Assembly: GCF_030643785.1 (NCBI RefSeq)
Contig: NZ_CP094378.1
Span: 62,001 to 126,000 of the forward strand
DNA from: Coxiella-like endosymbiont
GTDB lineage: Bacteria; Pseudomonadota; Gammaproteobacteria; Coxiellales; Coxiellaceae
Reading direction: 5' to 3'
Length of the DNA: 64,000 nucleotides
Shown: piece by piece, positions 8,497-18,476 of the stretch
Layout: every line of letters begins with the position of its first letter
How positions within the stretch are numbered: position 1 is the stretch's first letter
Program-made: the position numbers and the translations under genes
The notes under the pieces: generated by a model
Told to the model about the DNA's origin: nothing
Database searches by the model: none
Seen by the model: only the letters and a program-made list of their open reading frames with translations

Positions 8497-10776
8497 ACTC
8501 TTCTAACGAGAAGAGTGAATCGTTATTATTTTCGTGCGAAGCGTATTGTCGTAATCCGATGACAACCGTTGCTAAAGCAATTAGTAAACTACCGCTCCAG
8601 GCCAATGTGGCCCAAGGATGATCAAACACAGTCAATACTTGATAACAAATCACGGCTAGCGCATAAGCTAAACCTGTGCTCCACAGCATTGAAAATAAAG
8701 CCCACCGTTTGCCGACTTCGTGTCGCATCGTTGCCATTGTAGAAACACACGGAAAATATAATAAAACAAATAAAAGATAAGCAAAAGCAGCGGCCTTACC
8801 ACCAAACTGCTTGTACATAATTCCGTATGCCGTTCTATTCATTTCATGCGGTCCCTCATTAGCTGAAATAGGATTTTTAAAGGCATCTCCAAGTTGACTT
8901 AAATTTTGTGGAACGGATATAACTGCGTCACGCACCCTCCTCAGAAAATTAAATTTTGATACAGACTGCTCGCTTAGATGACCCTGTTCGCTATACAAAG
9001 TATTTAGTGTACCCACAACCATTTCTTTCGCTAAAATACCCGTGGTTAAACCTACTGTGGCTGGCCAATTATCGGTTTTCACCCCCAGCGGAGCGAATAC
9101 AGGGGTAACCATTCGGCCGATAGCTGATAACAATGACTGTTGTGTTGTGTCTTGCACTAGTTTCCCAGTCACCGTGACGGAATTTAAAACGCCAATAATT
9201 ATACAAATGGGAATGATGTACCGGCCAGCTCGAAACAAAAAGTTTTTTAATCGCTGCCACATATGGCGACACAAAGAATTTAATCGGGGTACATGATAAG
9301 GCGGCAATTCCATTACCAAAGGTGCAGATTTTCCTGGAAGGATCGTTTTCTGCAAAACTAAACCGGAAAGGACAGCAATTAAAATACCTATTAAATATGA
9401 AATAAAAATAATTGTAGCACCTCCTTTTGGAAAAAAAGCACCAGCAAACAGAGCAAAAATGGCTAACCGTGCCCCACAAGACATAAAGGGCATCATCATA
9501 ACTGTCAGCACCCGATCGCGCCGATTTTCTAACGTCCGTGCTCCCATTACTGCTGGTACATTACAACCAAAACCAACAATCATTGGAACAAACGATTTTC
9601 CTGGCAATCCTAATGCTTGCATGAAACGGTCCATCACAAATGCAGCTCGCACCATATAACCCGAATCTTCTAAGAAAGCGAGAAATAAAAACATCCCTCC
9701 AATAATAGGTGCAAACGTAATGGTGGTATTTATGCCTTTTCCAACGCCGCTGGTTAAGAGTGCAGTTGTCCAGACAGAGAAATGCCAAGACATTAGCAAA
9801 TGTGTTAAACCATCAACAAAAATAGTGGTGGTACTAATGTCAAAGAAACTTTGAAAAGCACCGCCGATATTAATGGCGAATAAAAACATTAAATACATAA
9901 TCCCAAAAAATATCGGTATACCTAAAAATCGATTTAATACAATACGATCGATCGATTGCGTTACCGATTGTCGAGGCGTTTTGGTAAGTTGTGTTACCTG
10001 CTCAGCTATCTGATTAACAAATACGTAACGCGCGTCGGCAATTAAAATATCTGGCTCCTCATTAAGCTTAATTTTAATTAAATCAATTTGCTGTTTAGCG
10101 AATTTTAAAACCGACTCATCCACCATTTGTTTGGCTAAATAATCATCCTCCAACAAACGTAATACTAACCATCCTGTCAAAGGGCTGTCGTTAAAAGACA
10201 CAACTTGTGTAAGTAAATATGTCGCTTTATTAATTTCAACGGGCAATGATAAGCAAACTTTAGAAGTGCGGGGATTTTTTTTAATTTTAAAATAGCATCT
10301 CTTAATAAGTTAATACCTTGATTTTGACGGGCTACCAGACTAATGACTGGGGAATCTAACAATTTACTGAGCTGTTTGAGATCCAGTTTTAAACCACGCT
10401 GTTTCGCAATATCAATCATATTTACAGCTAAAATTACTGGAATATTCATTTCTAATAATTGTAAAGTAAGATACAGGTTGCGCTCAAGGTTGCTGCCGTC
10501 AATAACATTTATGACCATATCCACTTCATTCAATAACAAATATTGGCAAGCAATTTTTTCATCGACCGCATCCGATGTTACACTTGTCGAATAGACCCCA
10601 GGTAAATCCACCACTTGCACTCGATAACCTTGATGCTGAAAAAAACCAGATTTTTTATCGACAGTTACTCCTGGCCAATTTCCTACACGATGACAGCTAC
10701 CTGTCAGGCCATTAAATACGGCAGTTTTCCCGCAATTAGGGTTTCCGACTAAAGCAACAGTGAAATTCTTACTCAC
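8477..10776 (-). CDS. feoB: FeoB ferrous iron transporter, single-base frameshift
   Basis: FeoB is the inner-membrane Fe(II) permease with a GTPase domain. The N-terminal piece (10177-10776) has G1 GNPNCGKT, G3 DLPG and G4-like NMID. The second piece (8477-10246) holds the membrane domain with two Gate-type regions (GFGCNVPAVMGARTLE and LYFPCVSTMATMRHE). The break lies in the T8 run (+ strand) at 10275-10282. One more base joins KLKK to NPRTSKVCLSLPVEIN and gives about 766 residues, against 773 in E. coli FeoB. Both halves are otherwise well kept. It overlaps feoA by 8 bases and feoC by 20. Confidence 0.9.
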
Positions 10777-11014
10777 TTACCACTCGCTCAATCTTTAATT
10801 GGATGACTTCACCTTGCCGGAGAGTGAGATAAAAATCTCGTACCTGTATTTGGATTGGGTCTCCGAGTGGCGCCCGCCGGATCACTTGAAACTGAGTATT
10901 TGGCGTGAGGCCCATAGCTAGTAATTTTCGCCGATAAGACTTATTGCCGGGATGAAATCCACAAATTCTACCAAAATCACCAGGATTTAAATCGGAAAGG
11001 GTCAATGCTGCCAC
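10769..11014 (-). CDS. feoA: FeoA iron transport accessory protein
   Basis: An intact 81-residue SH3-like protein (LSDLNPGDFGRICGF, KLLAMGLTPNTQF, LRQGEVIQL). FeoA is a small cytosolic partner needed for FeoB-dependent Fe(II) uptake. First gene of the feoABC operon, overlapping the feoB start. A strong promoter and a Fur-like palindrome lie upstream. Confidence 0.92.
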   Translation of the reverse strand: MAALTLSDLNPGDFGRICGFHPGNKSYRRKLLAMGLTPNTQFQVIRRAPLGDPIQIQVRDFYLTLRQGEVIQLKIERVVSE

Positions 11015-11050
11015 TCCTAAATGAGAATGAGATGCAATTAGAGATTTGCT

Positions 11051-11080
11051 ATTATCCCCCTATCCTTAGAAAGATGTCAA
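11051..11080 (-). promoter_or_regulatory. Sigma-70 promoter of feoABC
   Basis: On the minus strand, a perfect TTGACA (11080-11075) and GATAAT (11056-11051) are separated by 18 bases, about 37 bases before the feoA start. Confidence 0.75.
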
Positions 11081-11085
11081 GAATA

Positions 11086-11104
11086 AATGAGAATAATTCT
11101 CGTT
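11086..11104. promoter_or_regulatory. Putative Fur box at the feo promoter
   Basis: The perfect inverted repeat GAGAAT-A-ATTCTC (11089-11101) has the 6-1-6 form of Fur operators and the flanks also fit loosely. It lies just upstream of the -35. A second, weaker GAGAAT/GAGATG series lies between promoter and feoA at about 11020-11040. Iron-dependent repression is inferred. Confidence 0.6.
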
Positions 11105-11490
11105 AAAATTTAAGAGCACCTTCACTTCTCTCAGAAATGGTTAGCTAGGCGGCTCGTCTTTTCTAAGCTAGAATGCTAGTGGAACTCTAGTTTTTGGACG
11201 AACTTAATAACGCTAACCTTTCGTAACTGTAGAAGTTAAAAGCTTAAATTTTAGATGCATCCAACTCGGAATTGTGTCAACTTCTTTGGAGATTAATAAA
11301 GGAGCATTAACAAAACACAATACAACAAACAATCATGTCCAACAGGGACTTTCAGATTTTACAAAACTTCAAAATTTTGAAAACTCATATTTTTAAAAAG
11401 CGGTTTTTTATTTCGATGGGATAGAGCACACCATTTTTTTCGATTAATAGATCAATTTCTCGTTTTTCTTTATCGCGGTAAAAATAAAGC

Positions 11491-11510
11491 TCCTGATGTC
11501 TCCTGATGTC
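11491..11510 (+). repeat. 10-bp tandem duplication
   Basis: TCCTGATGTC is present twice in a row inside the decayed ATPase. Confidence 0.95.
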
Positions 11511-11950
11511 TCTATAATTGATTAATTGACCCGTTCTTGCTGGCTATTATTTGCGTGAATTTATGAAAAGCCATTTGATCATTTATTTACAAATAGTTAC
11601 GAACTTCTCTCTGAATATAAGGGGTTACGTAAGAATCATAAAAGCCTTCCCAATGCTCGCCTTTACTCAATACTATACCCGGATAGGAATCTCACCAGAT
11701 TTTAATGATAAATTTCCAATAAACTTAATGGCTTTACTATTTTTTACCGTGATTTTTGGTCCTAAGATCAGGTAAAAATAGTTCACAATTGATATGGCCT
11801 ACCCTTCTGCAAGGAAAAGACCTTCTAACTTAAGAACAGCAACACACCCCACCCCCGCCAAGCGATTTAGAAATATTTTTCATCACCTCAAATTGTTGAG
11901 AACTCGTTAGCCAAAATAACCCAGTGTTTTCAATCGCTATTTTAACTAAG

Positions 11951-11988
11951 GCAAAATGATAAAAGGCAAAATGATAAAAGGCAAAATG
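11951..11988 (+). repeat. 15-bp tandem repeat, about 2.5 copies
   Basis: GCAAAATGATAAAAG occurs at 11951-11965 and 11966-11980, followed by a partial third copy. Confidence 0.95.
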
Positions 11989-12282
11989 GAAGTTGTATAT
12001 TGCACACTTCCTCTATGAGTAGAGAAAACTATAAACGTTTAATAAAACTTTGCAGAGGATCCTATTCAGCAGAAATTCGACTATTTAAATTATCAAAACT
12101 TACATAAGACCAATCTTTTTTCTCAATATGTTCAAGATATGTTTAATCAAGATCGTCTTTCCCACATAGCGAGGGCTGGTTAATGGCAACATTCAAAAGC
12201 GCCTGCTTGCTTCCTTAAAAAACTTTCCACTATCCCACTAATATAACATCAGATTTTATATTAGTTTTTAATTAGTTTAGAA

Positions 12283-12312
12283 TTTAGCGAAGGCAATTAG
12301 TTTAGCGAAGGC
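12283..12312 (+). repeat. Direct repeat TTTAGCGAAGGC
   Basis: Copies at 12283-12294 and 12301-12312, six bases apart; probably an 18-bp tandem duplication with slight change. Confidence 0.8.
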
Positions 12313-12348
12313 CTGACAGCCTGTCAATCACTGATAGATTAGCTGAGC

Positions 12349-12984
12349 TTAAACCAATTCACGTACCAATGCTTCTCGCAACCCAATCAGTTTGCCATGA
12401 AAAAAATGGCTGGCTTTCTGGATCACTACAAAACGGATAGGAACCGGGGGTTGTTCCACAAAGGCTTTAACTTGCTCCAGAGGAACCAATTCGTCCTCAG
12501 CACCAAGCACCACTAACCAAGGACAAGTAATGCTTGTGAACGCGTGGTAATTATAATTGTTCACCGTCGGCGCAATAGTGATAAGTCGTGCGATATCAGG
12601 GTCTGTGTTGGCCGCTGTGGCAGCCACATAAGAGCCGAAAGAAAATCCGGCTAACCAAATTTCGTCATTCGGACAAACTCTTTTAACCCATCCCAGAATT
12701 GCTCTTAAATCATCAGTTTCACCCAAAGAATCATCATAATGCCCTTCGCTTTTCCCTACACCGCGGAAATTAAACCGCACCGTTTTTGCTCCCAATTGCT
12801 CAAACGCTTTGGATACTGTTGTCACAACCTTATTATGCATTGTCCCACCGTATAGCGGGTGAGGGTGACAGATGACACCCATAACAGCTCTTTCTGAATC
12901 GGTGGCTGGCGTAGTCATTACCTCAAGCTTGCCTGCAAGCCCATTCAACAAAAATGTTTCAGTCTTTTCCGAAAAGAATTTCAT
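12349..12984 (-). CDS. Alpha/beta hydrolase
   Basis: An intact 211-residue hydrolase. The oxyanion-side motif HPHPLYGGTMHNKV, the nucleophile elbow GFSFGS (Ser near residue 118), the acid region GAEDELVP and the catalytic His in KASHFFHG make a complete triad. The family (COG2945-like) contains small dienelactone-hydrolase-type enzymes of unknown substrate. It directly follows the ABC ATPase gene (start and stop abut), so it may be cotranscribed with the transporter. Confidence 0.85.
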   Translation of the reverse strand: MKFFSEKTETFLLNGLAGKLEVMTTPATDSERAVMGVICHPHPLYGGTMHNKVVTTVSKAFEQLGAKTVRFNFRGVGKSEGHYDDSLGETDDLRAILGWVKRVCPNDEIWLAGFSFGSYVAATAANTDPDIARLITIAPTVNNYNYHAFTSITCPWLVVLGAEDELVPLEQVKAFVEQPPVPIRFVVIQKASHFFHGKLIGLREALVRELV

Positions 12985-14376
12985 TTAAGGATTCTCTAAA
13001 CTTAGAATACCCGAATTATAATCGTAAGCGAAAATTTCTGCATAGCGACCCCAGTCGATGACAGTAGTTAAAACTTCGTCCGCTGCTTGTTCACTGAGAT
13101 AATTCTCAAGATTATCCAGAAAATGTTCTTCCGAAATCTCGTGATTAGGATGTTCATTTAATTCTTGACGAATTTGACTTGCTAGGGGGACATATTCAGT
13201 TAAGTGCTTCGCAAATATTTTTTTGCGTTCTAAAATATTCGCTTCTGCTAGCTGACGTCCTGCCGCTGTTAATTCAACGTCTCCTCCGGAGACATGCGCA
13301 AAATGCAGTATTTCGAGCGCTTCTATAATCGGAAACAACTCATCAATTTCATAATGCAACTCTTCAGTTAATTCAGGTAAATCTACTTTTTTCTGATCGT
13401 AAGAGGCCAAATTTTCTATAAAGCCCATCATTTCTGAAATAGGTACTTGCGGTAACCAATAACCCACATTGATCGTCTTAAATTTAATCGCTTCCGGAAC
13501 AGTTTCCACTGCAGGTTTGGTCATTAATCCATAAATATTGTCCACAATTTGACGAAATTTTGGATCTTGATCGTTCCGCGGATGCGGTAAATCCACGTTC
13601 ACTTCAGCACGAATGGTTCCAGGATTAATTGAGAATACCAAAATAAGATCTGCTAAAAATGCAGCTTCTTCAATATTATGGGTTACAATAATGACATTTT
13701 TAATGTTGGTTTTTCCAGAACGCCATATATCAATTAAATCACTCCGTAAATTTTCAGCGGTCAGTACATCCAATGCTGAAAATGGTTCATCCATCAATAA
13801 TACTTCGGGATCTACCACTAATGCTCGCGCTAATCCCACTCGCTGTGACATGCCACCGGATAATTCTTTCGGATAAGCTGATTCAAAGCCATCAAGGCCA
13901 ACGATGTCAATAGCTTCAAGAGCACGAGTGCGACATTCTTCACGTGGAACACCCCTCGCCTCTAAGCCTAACTCAACGTTTTCTAACACGGTGAGCCATG
14001 GCATCAAGGCAAAATGTTGGAACACCATACTTAATCCAGGAACAGGTGCAATAATGGGTTCATGGTGATAAAGCACCACTCCCGATGACGGTTTAATTAA
14101 ACCTGCAATTATCCGCAATAGGGTAGATTTTCCAGATCCAGATTTTCCTAAAATTGCAATGATTTCTCCTTCGTTTAAATTAAAATTTATACGGTCTAAC
14201 ACTAATAAATCTTGTAATCCTTGTTTTTTAAATAATTTGCTCACACTTTTAACTTCGATAATGGGAAAATTATTTTTTTCACGATCGCTAACCTCTGCCT
14301 GTTTATTTAACCTGAAAACGTTCTTCCGCCAGTCGATAGAGCGGTCGCCACAAGCCATGATTAAACACCAACACAT
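12985..14376 (-). CDS. NitT/TauT-type ABC transporter ATPase with C-terminal extra domain
   Basis: The nucleotide-binding domain has Walker A GKSGSGKST, Q-loop FQHFALMPWLTV, signature LSGGMSQRVGLARAL, Walker B VLLMDEPFSALD and a switch histidine. The last 170 residues form an AAA-associated C-terminal domain seen in some nitrate/sulfonate-like ATPases. The start is unclear: the ATG at 14376 lies 74 bases inside the permease gene, its first 25 codons look like antisense noise, and no standard start codon occurs between there and the first beta strand. A lost or non-standard start near 14310 is possible. It pairs with the upstream permease. Substrate unknown. Confidence 0.82.
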   Translation of the reverse strand: MCWCLIMACGDRSIDWRKNVFRLNKQAEVSDREKNNFPIIEVKSVSKLFKKQGLQDLLVLDRINFNLNEGEIIAILGKSGSGKSTLLRIIAGLIKPSSGVVLYHHEPIIAPVPGLSMVFQHFALMPWLTVLENVELGLEARGVPREECRTRALEAIDIVGLDGFESAYPKELSGGMSQRVGLARALVVDPEVLLMDEPFSALDVLTAENLRSDLIDIWRSGKTNIKNVIIVTHNIEEAAFLADLILVFSINPGTIRAEVNVDLPHPRNDQDPKFRQIVDNIYGLMTKPAVETVPEAIKFKTINVGYWLPQVPISEMMGFIENLASYDQKKVDLPELTEELHYEIDELFPIIEALEILHFAHVSGGDVELTAAGRQLAEANILERKKIFAKHLTEYVPLASQIRQELNEHPNHEISEEHFLDNLENYLSEQAADEVLTTVIDWGRYAEIFAYDYNSGILSLENP

Positions 14377-16060
14377 ACAAAGACATCACCATAATCGCTA
14401 AAGCGAGACGAGGAAAATCACCCTGTTGGGAAATCGATGCGATATAAGCACCCAACCCGGTTGCCTGCAAATGCGTATTTCCCCAGCTCACTACTTCAGC
14501 AATAATACTCGTATTCCAAGCACCACCTGCTGCCGTAATGGCACCTGTAATGTAATAAGGAAATATTCCCGGCAACATAAATCGTTTCCACCAAAGCCAT
14601 CCTTTAACATTCAACGTACCGACAACATGGTGTAAGTTTTTAGGCAAGGCCATCGCTCCAGCAATGACGTTGAACAAAATGTACCATTGCGCCCCTAAAA
14701 GCATCAGCGGCGAAGTCCAAACATTTATATTTAAAGCAAATCGAATGATTAGGATCACCACAATGGGAAATAATAAATTAGCAGGAAATGCTGCTAAAAA
14801 TTGCGCGAGAGGTTGAACTATCCGAGAAACATTGGGTCGTAAGCCAACCCAAACGCCGATGGGAACCCAAATGAGCGAACTGAGAATAAGAAAAATGGTA
14901 ACACGTAATCCTGTTAAAAAACCCAAATAAAAGACATGAAATACCTCAGTCCAGCTCACTTCCGCTAAAATGAAACGCATTAACAAGAAAAAAGAGACCA
15001 GAATGGCTAAAATTAAAAACGCATTCCAACTCACAGTGAAAAATCGACGCAATAAATATCGATATTCGGCTGCTTTTCGTGGAGGACGATAACGAAAGAG
15101 CCGACAATTAACGATTGAATTTCCTAATAAGGAAAAATATTCGCCAATAAAACGTAAAAATCGCGTTCGCTGAAATAAATTCAATACCCACGATTGTGCT
15201 TCGCTTTCTCCCACACTTACTTCTGCGCTGAATTTTTCTGCCCAAGCAACCAGTGGACGAAACAACAATTGATCATATAATGCGATTACGATAATCATCG
15301 TAATAATTAAATAAACGACGGCCATTTTGTCCGCGTGCTCGATGGCCATCCTGATGTAAGAACCAATACCTGGTAACAGGATATTGTGTCCTGCCACAGT
15401 AATAGCTTCTGAAGCCACTAAAAAAATCCAACTGCCCGACATCGACATCATGGTATTCCATAGTAAACCAGGCATGGCAAACGGAACTTCCACTCGCCAA
15501 AATCGTTGCCATGCGGATAATTGCAACATTGTGGCCGCTTCTTGCAAATCATTTGGCACAGTTCGAAGGCTTTGATAAAAGCTCAAAGCCATATTCCATG
15601 CCTGTGCCGTAAAGATTGCAAATAATGCTGCACATTCCGGTCCTAACAAACCACCGCGAAATAGGGCGACAAAAGCTGTCACTGTGATCGTTAAAAACCC
15701 TAGCACAGGTACTGACTGCAAAACATCGATTATAGGGATAATAATGCGTTCCGCATGTCGGCTTTTGGCAGCCCAAGTACCACAAGTAAAGGTAAATAAT
15801 AATGAAAAAAACATCGCAATTAGCATCCGCAACACTGTGCGTAACGCGTAATAGGGCAACATGACTGGATCCAATGAAATAGGGAGGGGTTCCCCCACAT
15901 CAAACCTCGCCATCATTGTGTTGGCACCATAGTCCAATAAAATGAGAACGGCTAAAACCAATAAGAGAGCGACTATATCCCAATAATTTGGGATTGGCCA
16001 TGAAACGACTTCATTTTTTGCATATGTTTTTTTTGGAAACGACAACATATCATGCTCCAT
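14303..16060 (-). CDS. ABC transporter permease, two fused membrane domains
   Basis: An intact 585-residue protein made of two BPD_transp_1 permease units in tandem. Each has the EAA-loop region that docks on the ATPase: EAATMLQLSAWQRFWRVEVP in the first half, and NVKGWLWWKRFMLPGIFPYY in the second. NitT/TauT-type importers normally use two copies of a single-unit permease; here they are one chain. No periplasmic binding protein gene is in the window. A start at MEHDMLSFPKK is used; MLSFPKK is an alternative. Confidence 0.85.
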   Translation of the reverse strand: MEHDMLSFPKKTYAKNEVVSWPIPNYWDIVALLLVLAVLILLDYGANTMMARFDVGEPLPISLDPVMLPYYALRTVLRMLIAMFFSLLFTFTCGTWAAKSRHAERIIIPIIDVLQSVPVLGFLTITVTAFVALFRGGLLGPECAALFAIFTAQAWNMALSFYQSLRTVPNDLQEAATMLQLSAWQRFWRVEVPFAMPGLLWNTMMSMSGSWIFLVASEAITVAGHNILLPGIGSYIRMAIEHADKMAVVYLIITMIIVIALYDQLLFRPLVAWAEKFSAEVSVGESEAQSWVLNLFQRTRFLRFIGEYFSLLGNSIVNCRLFRYRPPRKAAEYRYLLRRFFTVSWNAFLILAILVSFFLLMRFILAEVSWTEVFHVFYLGFLTGLRVTIFLILSSLIWVPIGVWVGLRPNVSRIVQPLAQFLAAFPANLLFPIVVILIIRFALNINVWTSPLMLLGAQWYILFNVIAGAMALPKNLHHVVGTLNVKGWLWWKRFMLPGIFPYYITGAITAAGGAWNTSIIAEVVSWGNTHLQATGLGAYIASISQQGDFPRLALAIMVMSLYVLVFNHGLWRPLYRLAEERFQVK

Positions 16061-16369
16061 TTTTGTGATGGAGAAATTTCAGTGGCATCAACTGAAGTTA
16101 GTGATACCACGCCCAAACAAATTAAGACATGACATTTCTAATGTCCTAGCCATTGTTCATTGACTTTCTACACTTGCTCGAAAATCAAAAATTCAAAACG
16201 ACTTAGCGAATTGCCATCAATCCTAAACTAAGGGACTACCGGGAGGTTTTAGGCAGGTGTAATGTAACACGGCTTTAGACCCCCATTAAAGAGGTCGGTT
16301 ATTTACAATTCTGGGACTTTACAGCGGTTTTTTTAAAAAGGCAACCCTTTTGGTTCATTTTTTTCAATT
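16061..16369. other. Intergenic region between engB and the ABC permease
   Basis: About 310 bases with no recognisable gene. Apart from the weak hairpin listed separately I see only AT-rich sequence. A promoter for the permease gene is expected here but no convincing hexamers were found. Confidence 0.5.
16336..16351 (-). terminator. Weak terminator-like hairpin after engB
   Basis: AAAAGG and CCTTTT pair with a 4-base loop, followed on the minus strand by T and then A-rich sequence. The stem is short, so confidence is low. Confidence 0.3.
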
Positions 16370-16975
16370 TTATCGATACCAGTCATTTAATACTGATTTT
16401 ATTTCATCCAGACCAGTTCGATCATGAGAAGAAAATAATTGAACGGATATTTTATTGCTGTATGTGGTCAGCTGTGCTTGTACGTCGCTAAAAACTTTTT
16501 TCGCTGCGCTTTGGCTCAGCTTATCCGATTTCGTGAGAAGTATATGAAGGGGAATATCGTACTTCACTGCCCATTCAATCACATCTTCATCCCTTTCTTT
16601 TAAAGGATGTCGTACATCCATGACCACTACTAATCCTTTCAGACAGCACCGTTTTTTTAAATAACTATCCACTAACTCTTCCCAACGCTCTTGAACCATA
16701 CGAGGAACTTTAGCGTATCCATAGCCGGGTAAGTCTACCAAACGTTGCCTCTCATTTAAGGCGAAAAAATTTATCATTTGCGTTCGACCGGGCGTTTTGC
16801 TGGTACGCGCCAATCCTTTAATACCTGTGATTACATTTAATGCGCTGGATTTGCCGGCATTGGACCGCCCAATGAAAGAAACTTCAGCTCCCTCGTCCGG
16901 CGGTAAGTCGCTAAATTCAGCTGCGCTGATGAGGTATTTTGCCTCTTGATAGACAGGGGACACAGATTCGGTCAT
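16370..16975 (-). CDS. engB: Ribosome biogenesis GTPase EngB (YihA/YsxC)
   Basis: An intact 201-residue GTPase with G1 GRSNAGKSS at residues 36-44, the switch region TSKTPGRT, G3 DLPGYGYA and G4 TKSD. EngB helps assemble the 50S subunit and is essential in many bacteria. The start at 16975 gives the normal N-terminal length. Single gene, divergent from the decayed gspC. Confidence 0.93.
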   Translation of the reverse strand: MTESVSPVYQEAKYLISAAEFSDLPPDEGAEVSFIGRSNAGKSSALNVITGIKGLARTSKTPGRTQMINFFALNERQRLVDLPGYGYAKVPRMVQERWEELVDSYLKKRCCLKGLVVVMDVRHPLKERDEDVIEWAVKYDIPLHILLTKSDKLSQSAAKKVFSDVQAQLTTYSNKISVQLFSSHDRTGLDEIKSVLNDWYR

Positions 16976-17083
16976 AAGCTTAAATGTTTAACCTAAATAG
17001 ATATAGAGGTGAAGTATAACATTGTTTAAGATAGAATGCGAAACGTGACCGAAGTTCGCCGAGTTCTAAGGTAAAATCAAGGA

Positions 17084-17564
17084 ATGCCACGTCTAGCTAT
17101 TTTTTTAGGGACTTTTTACGCAAAGACACACGGATGCCACTTCTCATCACTGCATTGTTTGGTTTGCTAATTATTCATTCGTTTTTGGCAATTGGGATGA
17201 TTATTTATTTCATTTCCCACCGAAGTTTCATCGATTTCAGAATTTCACCTTTTCGGTCAATAAAGTCAAAATCTCGATAATAATAATACCCCCTCACCCA
17301 CTACATTGCAATTAAATCTCCAAGGCACCGCTTTCTCTCTATCATCCGACTCGGGTACTTCTCGTGCTTTAATTTCAGCACCTGGGGCGCTACCCCCAAC
17401 TAAAATCTATCAAGTCGGGTCTACGGTTCCTGGAGGGGAGGAGCTATTTATTCGGAATATCTTTCGTGATCGTGTTATCCATTAATGATAATGGTCGCTT
17501 AGAAAGCTTATTATTACCGGTACCCAAAATTTCGAAAACAAATTATGCTAACATTAGTAAATAA
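17084..17564 (+). pseudogene. gspC: Type II secretion protein GspC, decayed
   Basis: A short start MPRLAIFLG at 17084, then broken sequence. The diagnostic HR-domain part lies at 17290-17564: LQLNLQGTAFSLSSDSGTSR, IYQVGSTVPGG, then in another frame RDRV followed by NDNGRLESLLLPVPK. GspC links the inner-membrane platform to the GspD secretin. Frameshifts and early stops are present. It points towards the rest of the gsp genes but is on the opposite strand. Confidence 0.6.
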
Positions 17565-17569
17565 TTTTT

Positions 17570-17900
17570 ATGTGGAAGAAGATTTTTTCTATATTACTTT
17601 TATTTGTTTTCCTCACGTTTTTAGTCAGTTGTGCAGTGACAGCCAATCGGTTATACGCAGAAGGGCAAGCACCTTATCATCAACAAGACTTCCATACTGC
17701 TTTAATAGGCTCTGTATGCTTCTGCTAAAAGAGGAAACATTCAAGCTCAATATGCCATAGCTACATGTTCTACTACGGTATCGGCGTTCACCGCAATTCC
17801 CCGTGTAGGCAGTAAAATGGTTTAAAGAAGCCGCCAATTCGGCAATGTAAATGCCATTAATGCGCTCCAATCAATTCAACAGACTGCTCCTCCGGGGGAT
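17570..17900 (+). pseudogene. Sel1-repeat lipoprotein, decayed
   Basis: ATG 17570 gives a signal peptide ending in a lipobox-like LVSC, then NRLYAEGQAPYHQQDFHTAL. The Sel1/TPR pattern continues in other frames (AKRGNIQAQYAIAYMFYYGI, then NVNAINALQSIQQTAPPG). Sel1-repeat proteins are short helical-repeat scaffolds, often exported in intracellular bacteria. At least three frame changes make it non-functional. Confidence 0.6.
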
Positions 17901-17920
17901 TGTAACATACGTCCCATCCT

Positions 17921-17985
17921 GAGTGAAACCAGGGATCTCATTTTTAATCAATAATGAGATTCTTCGCTTTGCTCAGAATGACAAG
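17921..17985. repeat. Dispersed palindromic repeat remnant
   Basis: The segment has CTCATTTTTAATCAATAATGAG and ends in CTTCGCTTTGCTCAGAATGAC-type sequence, a form common among dispersed repeats of Coxiella, Legionella and Rickettsia genomes. Related pieces occur near 37150-37250 and 59420-59505. Confidence 0.4.
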
Positions 17986-17990
17986 CTACC

Positions 17991-18476
17991 TTATTTCGAC
18001 AAAACGATAATCGTATCAACGGTGTCCACGGGGTTTATTTTTTGTGCCTTCAATTGCTCCACATTGATTTCGTATTGTTTAGAGAGCAATTGCACCCAAC
18101 CCATCCAATCATCAAAAGACACCTGGTGGAAAGTTAATGTCACTTTATTGATTTCGAGTTGCTGCACCTGCTGAAAATAAGCACTTAATTTTTGTTCGGT
18201 TAATATCCGCTCAGCAATTACGAATAAACGTTGAGTTGGTTGCTTTGTCCCAAACTCTTCTTGTCTCAACTTATGGATTTGTTGACCAGCATGCTTGTCC
18301 AAACAGTAAAAGATCGCTGCAAGGCAATATGGGTTTGCAAATTAACGATCGCCATGAAGAAAGGACTAAGAATTAACAAGTAAACTAACAAACTCATAAT
18401 TAAGAAACCGCCCACACTTATCAGACGACGCTCGCGCTCTTTTATCTTTTAATAATTGCTACCATTTTTCAATCAT
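17991..18476 (-). pseudogene. gspM: Type II secretion protein GspM, decayed
   Basis: Starts at 18476 (MIEKW), overlapping the gspL stop. A membrane segment (LLVYLLILSPFFMAIVNLQ) is followed in another frame by a 103-residue open piece (17991-18302: VQQLEINKVTLTFHQVSFDD and EINVEQLKAQKINPV) matching the GspM ferredoxin-like domain. Last gene of the gsp operon. Confidence 0.6.

Larger units (their letters stand above)
11370..12240 (-). pseudogene. AAA ATPase with DUF4143-type C-terminus, decayed (copy 1)
   Basis: Pieces in several frames follow the family order from high to low coordinates: RYVGKTILIKH (degenerate Walker A) near 12150; LFWLTSSQQFEVMKNISKSL near 11900; WEGFYDSYVTPYIQREVRNY near 11600-11660; then REIDLLIEKNGVLYPIEIKN near 11410-11470. 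The latter is the nuclease-like end typical of DUF4143 proteins. These ATPases are common, poorly understood proteins of bacteria and archaea. Many stops and two tandem duplications (11491-11510, 11951-11988) show it is dead. A second decayed family member lies at 37940-39097. Confidence 0.65.

Noticed and set aside
9042-9788. Several open frames on both strands inside feoB
   Set aside because: They are shadows of the feoB membrane-domain coding frame.
11951-11988. Short tandem repeats as a possible CRISPR array
   Set aside because: The units are adjacent with no spacers and only 2-2.5 copies; no cas gene is nearby.
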